From Candidatus Tayloriibacteriota bacterium (GTDB taxonomy: Bacteria > Patescibacteriota > Minisyncoccia > Phycocordibacterales > PALSA-1337): 36,004 nt of DNA. The DNA lies in NCBI GenBank assembly GCA_028286665.1, contig JAQBRD010000026.1:71967-107970 (forward strand), given 5' to 3'. A program made the position numbers and the translations under genes. Shown piece by piece: positions 21,175-28,826 of the stretch. Every line of letters starts with the position of its first letter. Position 1 is the first letter of the stretch. The notes below the pieces were generated by a model. The model was not told the origin of the DNA. It saw only the letters and a list, made by a program, of their open reading frames with translations, and did not search any database.

Positions 21175-22662
21175 ATGAATTATCAATCAGCAAAGACCAA
21201 TATCGCCAAGCTTTCAGGGACAATCGCAGTAGCAATCGTTCTTGTGGGCGTTGCTGCGTTCGCTCCTGCGAAGACGCACGCGTTCGATCCGATCCAGCTT
21301 GTCGATCCACTTTGCCTTTGGAGCGGCTGCGGAAGCAAGCCGGCGCCGACGACTGTCGTAAATAAGAAATATGTCAACAATTCCAACAATACTGGAAACA
21401 TCGGCAGCCCAGGAGGCACCGTGGTGAATGGAAACAATAACACTACGGTCGGCGGCAACGGAAGGACTACTCCTGTTGCTGTTGCTGCTGCGACTCCTTC
21501 GTATACATATGGCGGCAATGGCGGAAGCAGCTACAACTCTCTCGGTGGAAACTGCTACCCGGTCTCTTCGACTGCGAATGCCGGCGATAGCGTCTCGTGG
21601 AGAGTTTCATCATACGGAGGCAATGGCAGCTACTACTATTCATGGTCTGGAAATGACGGCCTGAGCGGAAGCGGATCGAATGTGAATATCCGATACAATT
21701 CTCCTGGCACCAAGAACGCGACGGTCACTATCGTCTCAGGCTCTCAGACGATCACTCGAAATTGCTCGCCTTCTGTCTATGTGCAGCAGGACAGCTCGTA
21801 TTACGACAACAACAACTACTATAACAACGGCTACAACAACAATAATTACTACGATAACGGCTACAACAATAATTACTACGATAATGCCTATAACAGCGGC
21901 TACAGCAATTATTCTCAGCTCTCTGTCTCATGCGTCGCCAATGCTTCATTCGCTCCGATAGGACAGAATGTCCAGTGGACTGCGAATGCTTCAGGAGGAA
22001 ACGGCGGATATACGTACCGATGGACGGGAACTGACGGCGTTTCAAGCTCAGGATCATACCTCGGCGTAAACTACGGGACTCCGGGCGTGAAGTACGCATC
22101 GGTCACCGTGTACTCAAGCGGCCAGTCGATCACTCGCGATTGTTCGGGAAGCGTCACAGTCGGCGTCCGAAACGACCAGTACGGAAACAATAATGGAAAC
22201 GGAAACAACGGCAATCTCGAGATCGCATGTTTCGCTGATGCTGATCGAACCCGCATAGGCGTTCCTGTCACCTGGGGCGTAGAAGCTACCGGCGGAAACG
22301 GCAACTTCTCATACTCATGGTCAGGCAGCGAAGGCCTTTCCGGATCGCAGCGATCCGCAGTCACTTCATATTCGACTCCGGGAACCAAGAACGCGACTGT
22401 AACTATTACGTCAGGCGGCATCTCGGCTTCGAAGCTCTGCGGAAACGTAGTCACGGTTGTCTCGCCCTCGACCGGCGCTAACAATAGCGGCGCGACCGTC
22501 ACGAGGAATCCTCAAGCAGACAACTCCTCATTCACCGGATCATCGCTCTTCTCGCTCCAGAACGTGCCATGGGGCTGGGTGGCGATCCTTGTGATCCTCG
22601 TCCTCGTCTCGATGGTCATGTACCTCCTCTTCACCCGACGAGAGCTCGAGATCAAGAAGTAA
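21175..22662 (+). CDS. Surface protein with three PKD-like/Ig-like domains and C-terminal membrane anchor
   Basis: This 495-residue exported protein has an N-terminal hydrophobic signal (about 13-34, LSGTIAVAIVLVGVAAFAPA). Three homologous domains of about 80 residues follow, at about 124-202, 250-330 and 347-430. Each has the pattern Cys near the start, V.W, GGNG-Y-Y-W-G-DG(L/V)S, PG-K-A-VT(I/V), a second Cys near the end and a final V. This is a PKD-like beta-sandwich with a probable disulfide between the ends. A Tyr/Asn-rich linker lies at about 205-247. One membrane helix near 464-489 (WVAILVILVLVSMVMYLLF) and the tail TRRELEIKK anchor it with the domains outside. A role in the cell surface layer or in attachment to a host is inference. 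Confidence 0.82.
   Translation: MNYQSAKTNIAKLSGTIAVAIVLVGVAAFAPAKTHAFDPIQLVDPLCLWSGCGSKPAPTTVVNKKYVNNSNNTGNIGSPGGTVVNGNNNTTVGGNGRTTPVAVAAATPSYTYGGNGGSSYNSLGGNCYPVSSTANAGDSVSWRVSSYGGNGSYYYSWSGNDGLSGSGSNVNIRYNSPGTKNATVTIVSGSQTITRNCSPSVYVQQDSSYYDNNNYYNNGYNNNNYYDNGYNNNYYDNAYNSGYSNYSQLSVSCVANASFAPIGQNVQWTANASGGNGGYTYRWTGTDGVSSSGSYLGVNYGTPGVKYASVTVYSSGQSITRDCSGSVTVGVRNDQYGNNNGNGNNGNLEIACFADADRTRIGVPVTWGVEATGGNGNFSYSWSGSEGLSGSQRSAVTSYSTPGTKNATVTITSGGISASKLCGNVVTVVSPSTGANNSGATVTRNPQADNSSFTGSSLFSLQNVPWGWVAILVILVLVSMVMYLLFTRRELEIKK
21790..21915 (+). repeat. Asn/Tyr codon repeat tract in the surface protein
   Basis: The tract is built almost only of AAC/AAT, TAC/TAT, GAT/GAC and GGC codons. A unit of about 30 bp beginning GGCTACAAC and ending TACTACGATAA is repeated twice, with a decayed third copy. 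It encodes the NYYDNGYN-type linker between domains 1 and 2. Length variation between strains would be expected from slippage. Confidence 0.75.
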
Positions 22663-22700
22663 TAAAGGGTCCGATGAAGATTTTATAAGGAATTCATTGC

Positions 22701-22728
22701 AAAAAACCACCCTGAGGGGTGGTTTTTT
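22701..22728 (+). terminator. Intrinsic terminator of the surface protein gene
   Basis: AAAAAACCACCC (22701-22712), loop TGAG, GGGTGGTTTTTT (22717-22728): perfect 12-bp hairpin with T run. Confidence 0.92.
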
Positions 22729-22736
22729 GCTATACT
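22728..22736 (+). promoter_or_regulatory. Extended -10 of holB, fused to the preceding terminator
   Basis: TGC-TATACT (22728-22736), whose first T is the last base of the terminator T run. Seven bases separate it from the ATG at 22744, so the holB mRNA should be leaderless. No -35 box at the proper distance. Confidence 0.6.
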
Positions 22737-22743
22737 ACGATGC

Positions 22744-23451
22744 ATGGAAGAACTCACGCTGCATGTCAAAAATGGAAATCTTTATCACGCATACTGCATT
22801 CCTGGCAGGGGCGGCGATATCCTCCCTGGGCTCAAGGCATTCCTCGAAAAAGAGCTCGGGCTGGCGACTGTCGGAAATCCGGACTTCCGCCACATCTCGG
22901 TCGAATCATTCGGCATCGATGACAGCCGCAGGGTGAAAGAGATGCATACTACGCTGCCGCTTGCTGAAGGGGGGCGGAAGGTCTTCATCATCGAGACGAA
23001 TGCGGTGACCAATGAGGCTCAGAATTCGCTGCTGAAAATCCTCGAGGAACCGCAGTCCGGGACGCATTTCTTCATCATCGTGCCTACTGCTGAGATGTTC
23101 CTTCCGACGATACGATCGAGAGTGATGATCATCCGCGATGTTGGCGGAAATCAGGCCTCCAGCCGAAACGAAGGCGGAATTCGAGCAGAAGCATTTCTCG
23201 CGATGCCGATGAAGGATCGGATAGCGTTCGTCGACGACCTGGCTGCGGATATCAGCGATGAGAAAGCGGCGAAGCAGGACGCGGTCTGCTTCCTCAATGA
23301 CCTGGAGTCGCTTCTCAGCAGGAACATTGCAGAACTCGATACCGCAGCGAAGCGGCAGTCCGTCGAAGCGGTGATCCGGGCTCGGGACTATATACGCGAC
23401 CGGTCGCCGTCGGTGAAGCAGCTGCTTGAGTACGTAGCGCTTTCAGTATAG
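22744..23451 (+). CDS. holB: DNA polymerase III delta'-like clamp loader subunit
   Basis: This 235-residue protein resembles the RecA-like domain of delta'. It starts with NLYHAYCIPGRGGDILPGLKAFLEKELG, where the usual P-loop (GxxGxGKT) is degenerate. It continues with DDSRRVKEMHTTLPLAEGGRKVFIIETNAVTNEAQNSLLKILEEPQSGTHFFIIVPTAEMFLPTIRSRVMII, which carries the Walker-B-like and sensor regions (NSLLKxLEEP, TIxSR). The loss of the nucleotide site fits delta', which does not bind ATP. The C-terminal collar domain is short compared with E. coli (334 residues). It helps load the sliding clamp. Located directly upstream of frr. Confidence 0.85.
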   Translation: MEELTLHVKNGNLYHAYCIPGRGGDILPGLKAFLEKELGLATVGNPDFRHISVESFGIDDSRRVKEMHTTLPLAEGGRKVFIIETNAVTNEAQNSLLKILEEPQSGTHFFIIVPTAEMFLPTIRSRVMIIRDVGGNQASSRNEGGIRAEAFLAMPMKDRIAFVDDLAADISDEKAAKQDAVCFLNDLESLLSRNIAELDTAAKRQSVEAVIRARDYIRDRSPSVKQLLEYVALSV

Positions 23452-23473
23452 TATTAAGAAATAACAAATATAT

Positions 23474-24028
23474 ATGGCTACATACGATTTCACAAAATTC
23501 AAGAAAGGCATCGCAGGAGCTGAGGAGTGGCTCAAGAAGGAATTTTCAGGCATCCGGACTGGTCAGGCTTCGCCTGCGGTTCTCGACGGCGTCAAAGTCG
23601 AATCATACGGCACGGTCGTGCCGATCTCTCAGGTAGCCGCTGTCACTACTGAAGGCCCTCGCACTATCCGCATCATTCCGTGGGACGCTGGGCAAGTGAA
23701 GGATATCGAGAAGGCAATTACGATCGCGAATCTCGGCCTTTCAGTCGGCGTCGATGACAAGGGCATTCGCGTCAATTTTCCAGAACTCACGTCTGAACGA
23801 CGCACGGCGATCCTCAAGATCGCGAAGGAGAAAGTAGAGGAAGGCAAGAAGCAGGTCCGATCGCATCGCGACGACGTCATGAAGGAACTCCAGACAAAAG
23901 AGAAGGACGGCAGCTTCGGCAAGGACGATGTCTTCCGCTTCAAGAACGAGGCGCAGAAGATCGTCGATCAGGCGAACAAGAATCTCGACGCATCCTTCGA
24001 GAGAAAGGAAAAGGAGATCCTCAGCTAA
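23474..24028 (+). CDS. frr: Ribosome recycling factor
   Basis: This 184-residue protein has the normal RRF length and two-domain layout. The helical N-terminus has AEEWLKKEFSGIRTGQASPAVLDGVKVESYGT, followed by the domain II core (PISQVAAVTTEGPRTIRIIPWD, KAITIANLGLSVGVDDKGIRVNFPELTSERR) and the long C-terminal helices ending KEKEILS. With EF-G it splits post-termination ribosomes. TATAGT at 23447-23452, overlapping the holB stop codon, may give a separate short leader of about 15 nt. rseP follows at 33 bp. Confidence 0.96.
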   Translation: MATYDFTKFKKGIAGAEEWLKKEFSGIRTGQASPAVLDGVKVESYGTVVPISQVAAVTTEGPRTIRIIPWDAGQVKDIEKAITIANLGLSVGVDDKGIRVNFPELTSERRTAILKIAKEKVEEGKKQVRSHRDDVMKELQTKEKDGSFGKDDVFRFKNEAQKIVDQANKNLDASFERKEKEILS

Positions 24029-24061
24029 TTAATCCGATCGGCGAAGCTTGCCTACTAAAAC

Positions 24062-25168
24062 ATGCATATCATTATTTTCTTGCTGGTGCTCGCGGTGCTC
24101 ATCTTCGTGCATGAGCTCGGGCATTTCGTCATGGCGCGCGCTTTCGGAATTCGCGTCGATGAATTCGCGCTCGGCTTCGGACCGAAGATCTATTCGAAGA
24201 AAGTCATGTCTGCCAAGCACGGCGAGACCGCATATTCCCTCAACCTCATCCCGTTCGGCGGATACGTGAAGATCTTCGGAGAGAATCCTGACGAGGATTC
24301 CCTGAAAGGTCCTGATGCGAAGCGGAGTTTCGTCAATAAGCCGAAATACGTTCAGGCAGCGGTGCTTGTCGCCGGGGTGATCTTCAATTTTCTTTTCGCT
24401 TGGGCGATCTTCGGAGCGGTCTTCATGGCTGGCTTTCCAGCATCGACCGACAGCTATCCTGAATACGCTTCGAGAATCACGGATAATCGCGTCCTCATCA
24501 CTTCGGTCGCTGCAGACAAGCCAGCTGCGGCCGCCGGCATCAAGCCTGGAGACGAACTCGTCAATGCGGACGGATCGGCAGTCAGCGTCACGGACTTTCA
24601 GAACAGGATCAATGCGAGCGGAGGGAAGCCGGTAGCGATCTCATATAAGCATCTCGATCTGATGAGCACTGCGACAGTCATTCCGACGACAGGCATCATC
24701 GAAGGACGATACGGCATCGGCATCCAGATGTCTGAAGCGGGCACGCTCAAGCTTCCGATCCATCTCGCGATCTGGGAGGGCGGCAGACTCGTCATCGACA
24801 TGATCCAGCAGACTGCTGTCGGCATCTATAACCTCATCGCTACATCGCTCGGAGGAAAGGGGTCGCTCTCGTCAGTCACCGGCATCGTCGGCATCGAGGG
24901 CATGGTGAAAGATGCGACGGATATGGGCTTCTCGCATCTTCTCGCATTCGTCGCCCTCATCTCCATCAATCTCGGCGTGCTCAATCTCGTGCCGTTCCCG
25001 GCGCTCGATGGCGGACGGCTCCTTTTCGTCATCATCGAAGCGGTCAGCCGACGCAGCATCAAGCCTTCGGTCGCCAACGCGATCAATGCTGTCGGATTCT
25101 GCATCCTCATCCTTCTCATGGTCGTCGTCACGTGGCACGATATTGCAACGAGGTGGTTTGTGAAATAG
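24062..25168 (+). CDS. rseP: Site-2 protease family zinc metalloprotease RseP
   Basis: This 368-residue intramembrane M50 protease has the zinc motif HELGH at residues 17-21 inside the first membrane helix (IIFLLVLAVLIFVHELGHF). It is followed by DEFALGFGPKIYSKK and NLIPFGGYVKIFGENP, the conserved S2P loop. A single PDZ domain lies at about 140-190 (VLITSVAADKPAAAAGIKPGDELVNADG). The third catalytic ligand is in LNLVPFPALDGGRLLF near residues 308-323 (LDG Asp). It cleaves membrane-spanning substrates after a first cut, typically anti-sigma factors or signal peptides; no partner gene is visible here. Confidence 0.95.
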   Translation: MHIIIFLLVLAVLIFVHELGHFVMARAFGIRVDEFALGFGPKIYSKKVMSAKHGETAYSLNLIPFGGYVKIFGENPDEDSLKGPDAKRSFVNKPKYVQAAVLVAGVIFNFLFAWAIFGAVFMAGFPASTDSYPEYASRITDNRVLITSVAADKPAAAAGIKPGDELVNADGSAVSVTDFQNRINASGGKPVAISYKHLDLMSTATVIPTTGIIEGRYGIGIQMSEAGTLKLPIHLAIWEGGRLVIDMIQQTAVGIYNLIATSLGGKGSLSSVTGIVGIEGMVKDATDMGFSHLLAFVALISINLGVLNLVPFPALDGGRLLFVIIEAVSRRSIKPSVANAINAVGFCILILLMVVVTWHDIATRWFVK

Positions 25169-25207
25169 AATACTTCCATATCATTTTCCCATTAATAATC
25201 ATTATTC

Positions 25208-26455
25208 ATGCGCCAATCACAGCTTTTCACCAAGACCCGAAAAGAAGCCCCGAAAGACGAGGTTTCAAAGAACGCGCAGCTCCTTATCCGCGCCGGTTTC
25301 GTGCACAAGGAAATGGCAGGAGTGTATTCGTTCCTGCCGCTTGGACTTCGAGTGATGAATAGAATCTCAAACATTATCCGCGAAGAGATGAACTTGCTTG
25401 GCGCTCAGGAAGTTTTGCTCACTGTTTTGCAGGATAAAAATATATGGGTGACAGCTGGAAAATGGGATGACAAAGTAGTGGATAATTGGTTCAAGACAAA
25501 ATTGAAGAATGAAACCGAGGTCGGTCTGGGATATAGCCATGAGGCAGAGCTCACAAATTTGCTCAAGGATTATGTGCGATCGTGGAGAGATTTGCCGCTC
25601 TACATATATCAGATTCAAACTAAATTTCGAAACGAGTCGCGTGCGAAGAGCGGCATTATGCGCGGCAGAGAATTTCTGATGAAGGACATGTATTCATTTT
25701 CGCGAACTCAAGAGGAGCACGCTTCATTCTATGAGAAAGCCAAAGCCGCATACTTCAATGTATATAAAAGGGTCGGCATCGGCGAACAGACTTATATAAC
25801 TTCATCGAGCGGAGGCAGCTTCTCGAAATTCTCCGATGAGTTCCAGACAGTGACTGATGCGGGCGAAGACGTCATCTATGTTTGCGAAAAATGCAGACAG
25901 GCAATCAACGATGAAATTTTTAAAGAGGTGTCAGCTTGTCCGCTGTGCGACAATAAGGATTTGATGAAAAAGAAAGCTGTCGAGGTGGGAAATATATTCA
26001 ATCTCGGAGTAAATTTTTCGGAGCCGCTTGACCTTTCTTTCGCAGATGAAACCTCAGTAAAAAAGTCAGTCATCATGGGATGCTACGGCATTGGAATCGG
26101 CCGGCTTATGGGTACGGTTGTTGATGTGTTTGCTGATGAAAAAGGCATCATTTGGCCGAAAGAGATCGCGCCGTTCGATGTGCATCTCACGCCGATTTTT
26201 GATAAGGAAGGAAAAGTGAAGCCGGCAGCCGATGCGCTGTATGCGGATCTCGTCTCGAAGGGAATTTCCGTCCTCTACGATGACCGAGATATCCGTCCAG
26301 GCGAAAAGTTCGCTGACAGTGATCTTATCGGTATTCCTTTACGCGTCATCATGAGCGAGAAGACGATGGCAGAGAATATTCTCGAGGCAATAGATCGAAC
26401 GACCGGCGAGGTGAAGAGAGTTCCTGTCAGCGACATTGAAAGAATTATCAAATAA
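25208..26455 (+). CDS. proS: Prolyl-tRNA synthetase without the large editing domain
   Basis: This 415-residue class II enzyme starts MRQSQLFTKTRKEAPKDEVSK, the bacterial-type N-terminus, with EMAGVYSFLPLGLRV. Motif 2 is YQIQTKFRNESRAKSGIMRGREFLMKDMYSF (about 134-164) and motif 3 is IMGCYGIGIGRLMGTVV (about 289-305). The anticodon-binding domain is C-terminal (VHLTPIF onwards). Between motifs 2 and 3 the INS editing domain of about 180 residues is replaced by roughly 60 residues with two Cys pairs, CEKC (226-229) and CPLC (244-247), possibly a zinc knuckle. Trans-editing of Ala-tRNA-Pro would need another protein. The middle of the gene (about 25.4-26.15 kb) is AT-richer than its ends and neighbours. 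Confidence 0.94.
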   Translation: MRQSQLFTKTRKEAPKDEVSKNAQLLIRAGFVHKEMAGVYSFLPLGLRVMNRISNIIREEMNLLGAQEVLLTVLQDKNIWVTAGKWDDKVVDNWFKTKLKNETEVGLGYSHEAELTNLLKDYVRSWRDLPLYIYQIQTKFRNESRAKSGIMRGREFLMKDMYSFSRTQEEHASFYEKAKAAYFNVYKRVGIGEQTYITSSSGGSFSKFSDEFQTVTDAGEDVIYVCEKCRQAINDEIFKEVSACPLCDNKDLMKKKAVEVGNIFNLGVNFSEPLDLSFADETSVKKSVIMGCYGIGIGRLMGTVVDVFADEKGIIWPKEIAPFDVHLTPIFDKEGKVKPAADALYADLVSKGISVLYDDRDIRPGEKFADSDLIGIPLRVIMSEKTMAENILEAIDRTTGEVKRVPVSDIERIIK

Positions 26456-26464
26456 TATTTTTAC

Positions 26465-27628
26465 ATGAATCCACAAAGCACATTGCAGCAGCAGTTTCCG
26501 CTCAGCCCGAAGAAGTTCTATAAGAAGATGATATCGCAGCTGTTCGGCTCGATCTTCCTGGGCATTGCCGTCGGCGTCATCTCGGCTTTTATCTATGCGG
26601 CGATAACAAATCAGCATGCGAATCTCTGGACTGGCATCTCGATCGGCGTCGCCGGCTTCATCGTCGGCTTCTGCATTGCAGCTGTCCCGTATGCTGTCTA
26701 TGTGAAGGCATACATCAAGCGCTACTATTATGCCGGCGAAGAGCATTTCCTCACGATAAAGAAGGGAGTATTCGCACCTACCGAAATCCATGTCCAATTT
26801 CAGAAGATCCAGGATGTGTATGTCGATCAGGATATCATCGACCGCATCATGGGACTCTACGACGTACATATCGCGAGCGCGACTGTGGCTTCGGGAATCG
26901 AAGCTCATATCGACGGCGTCGAAAAGGAGGCTGCAGAGGGGCTGAAGAAATTCCTCCTCGAAAAGGTTTCGGGCACCGGCATTTATTCGAATCAGCAGAA
27001 CCAAGTCGGCGGACAAGGACAGCCGACTGTCCAGTCGCAGCAGGGCCAGCAGGCAAAAAGCGAACCGGTCAAGCTGAATCTTGCGGAGGATATTTCCGAG
27101 AAGACATATCCGCTCACCGGCAAATGGGTGACAGTCTCGGTGATCAGTCGCGCGATCTCATCGATAGCATTCGCATTCTTCCTCGTGCTCATCTTCGTCA
27201 TAAAAGCGAAGGACATCTCGATTCAGGATAATCTTGGCGTCATCATCCTTTCATTCGTCGGCCTTGTCGGCGTGTCTTTCGTCTGGAGGCTCATCACGCT
27301 CTTCCTCTGGAAGAAGAATTACGCATTCAGCTTCAATGCGGATAATATTTATTACAAAGATGGCATCTTCAGCCTCTCTGAAAAGCACATGCCGTACTCG
27401 TCGATCCAGGACGTGACCGTCTCGCAGGGATTCGTCGACCGGATGTTCGGGCTTGCGACGGTGAGCATCGAGAATGCGGCTTCTCAGGCTGTCGTCACTT
27501 CGAAAGGAAGCCGGGCGGTATTCAATGGCATCCTCATCCAAGGACTCACCCCGCAGAATGCGAACAAGATAACCGATCTGCTCAAGACCAATGTCCTCGG
27601 CAGGAATTCATCGAAGTACGGATTGTAG
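26465..27628 (+). CDS. Membrane protein with two bacterial PH (bPH2/YdbS-type) domains
   Basis: The 387-residue protein is an internal duplication. Each half has two membrane helices (about 23-47 and 55-80; 224-247 and 256-282) followed by a bacterial PH domain of the YdbS/YdbT type. The first domain reads FLTIKKGVFAPTEIHVQFQKIQDVYVDQDIIDRIMGLYDVHI (95-136). The second reads IYYKDGIFSLSEKHMPYSSIQDVTVSQGFVDRMFGLATVSI (about 295-335). A Gln/Gly-rich linker (about 176-198) separates the halves. These proteins are thought to sit at the membrane; their ligand is unknown. It starts ten bases after proS, so the two are probably one transcript, with no evident link in function. Confidence 0.85.
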   Translation: MNPQSTLQQQFPLSPKKFYKKMISQLFGSIFLGIAVGVISAFIYAAITNQHANLWTGISIGVAGFIVGFCIAAVPYAVYVKAYIKRYYYAGEEHFLTIKKGVFAPTEIHVQFQKIQDVYVDQDIIDRIMGLYDVHIASATVASGIEAHIDGVEKEAAEGLKKFLLEKVSGTGIYSNQQNQVGGQGQPTVQSQQGQQAKSEPVKLNLAEDISEKTYPLTGKWVTVSVISRAISSIAFAFFLVLIFVIKAKDISIQDNLGVIILSFVGLVGVSFVWRLITLFLWKKNYAFSFNADNIYYKDGIFSLSEKHMPYSSIQDVTVSQGFVDRMFGLATVSIENAASQAVVTSKGSRAVFNGILIQGLTPQNANKITDLLKTNVLGRNSSKYGL

Positions 27629-27633
27629 AATCG

Positions 27634-27700
27634 GAATCGCGTCTCACTGCGTTCGACGTGATTCGGCGGAATTCGATAATTCGAAATCCAAGCCGAATCA
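27634..27700 (+). other. Two overlapping, mutually exclusive hairpins between the PH-domain gene and mreB
   Basis: Hairpin A: 27634-27643 pairs with 27655-27664 (ten pairs, one G-T wobble). Hairpin B: TGATTCGGC (27659-27667) pairs with GCCGAATCA (27692-27700), extended by GGAATTCG/CGAAATCC (27668-27675 / 27682-27689, one A-A mismatch) with loop ATAATT. Bases 27659-27664 belong to both. No T run follows, so it is not a plain intrinsic terminator. Confidence 0.55.
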
Positions 27701-27738
27701 GAACACAGAAATAGCTTGAATCTAAGCCATACTAGTAG

Positions 27739-27755
27739 TATAGTTCCAGTATAAG
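27739..27755 (+). promoter_or_regulatory. Probable mreB promoter boxes
   Basis: TATAGT (27739-27744) and TATAAG (27750-27755) both precede the mreB ATG at 27765. The second would give a leader of about three bases, in line with the short-leader pattern here. No -35 box is clear. Confidence 0.45.
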
Positions 27756-27764
27756 CGCGAAAAT

Positions 27765-28826
27765 ATGGCTCAAAACCTGAAAGAACGGATATACAACTAT
27801 CTTTCCAATGATATTGGAATCGACCTCGGAACCGCGAACACGCTCGTGTATTTGCGCGGACACGGCATTGTCGTGAATGAGCCGTCAGTCGTAGCGGTGA
27901 ATCAGAAGACCGGACGTGTCGTCGCGGTCGGTCAGTCTGCGAAAGACATGCTCGGACGAACTCCTGCGCATATCACTGCGGTCCGACCTCTCGTCGATGG
28001 CGTGATATCCGATTTCGAAGTGACTGAAGAAATGATCGCATACCTCGTGAAGAAGGCAGAGGAGTATTCGAAGAAGATGCTCGGTCCGCGCGTCGTCGTC
28101 GGAGTTCCATCCGGAGTGACCAATGTCGAGATCCGCGCAGTCCGCGATGCGACCCGCAATGCGGGCGCACGCGAGGTCTTCATCGTGGAGGAGCCGATGG
28201 CCGGAGCGATCGGCATCCGGCTTCCGGTCCATGAGCCTGTCGGCAGCATGGTCATCGATATCGGCGGAGGCACGACTGATATCGCGGTCATTTCGCTCGG
28301 GGGCATCGTCCGGTCAAAGAATCTCAAAATTGCCGGCGACAAGCTCAATAACGACATCATTTCTTATATCAGAAACGAATTCAAGATCCTCATCGGCGAA
28401 AAGACCGCTGAGTATATCAAGATGACAGTAGGTACGGTAATTCCTGGCGAACCGATGGAGACGACTATCCGCGGGCGCGACCTCATCACCGGTCTTCCTC
28501 GAGAAGTGGTCATCACCGATTCCGATATCCGCGAAGCGATGGCTCAGTCGATCGATGTCCTCGTCGAAGCGACAAAGGAAGTCCTCGAAACCACCCCTCC
28601 TGAAATCCTTTCCGATATCATGCGCATCGGCATCTATCTCGTCGGCGGCGGCGCCCTCATCAAAGGCCTCGCGAAGCTTATTTCAGATACGATCAAGATT
28701 CCGGTCCACGTCGCAGAAGATCCGCTTACAGCCATAGCCCGCGGCACCGGCATCATCCTCGAAGATCTCGTAACCTACCAGGATGTCCTCATTCAGAACG
28801 AAGATGAATTACCAGCTCAAAAATAG
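27765..28826 (+). CDS. mreB: Rod shape-determining actin-like protein MreB
   Basis: This 353-residue bacterial actin has phosphate 1 motif DIGIDLGTANTLVYLRGHGIV (about 17-37), VAVGQSAKDMLGRTP, PLVDGVISDFEVTEEMI, and VVVGVPSGVTNVEIRAVRDA. The connect and phosphate 2 region is MVIDIGGGTTDIAVISLGGIV (about 163-183), and the adenosine motif is GIYLVGGGALIKGLAKLI (about 288-305). It polymerises under the membrane and positions the lateral wall elongation machinery. First gene of the mreBCD-mrdA operon; its end overlaps mreC. Confidence 0.97.
   Translation: MAQNLKERIYNYLSNDIGIDLGTANTLVYLRGHGIVVNEPSVVAVNQKTGRVVAVGQSAKDMLGRTPAHITAVRPLVDGVISDFEVTEEMIAYLVKKAEEYSKKMLGPRVVVGVPSGVTNVEIRAVRDATRNAGAREVFIVEEPMAGAIGIRLPVHEPVGSMVIDIGGGTTDIAVISLGGIVRSKNLKIAGDKLNNDIISYIRNEFKILIGEKTAEYIKMTVGTVIPGEPMETTIRGRDLITGLPREVVITDSDIREAMAQSIDVLVEATKEVLETTPPEILSDIMRIGIYLVGGGALIKGLAKLISDTIKIPVHVAEDPLTAIARGTGIILEDLVTYQDVLIQNEDELPAQK

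Noticed and set aside
21790-21915. CRISPR-like or tandem regulatory repeats
   Set aside because: The repeats are in frame inside a surface protein gene, encode an Asn/Tyr linker, and have no unique spacers.
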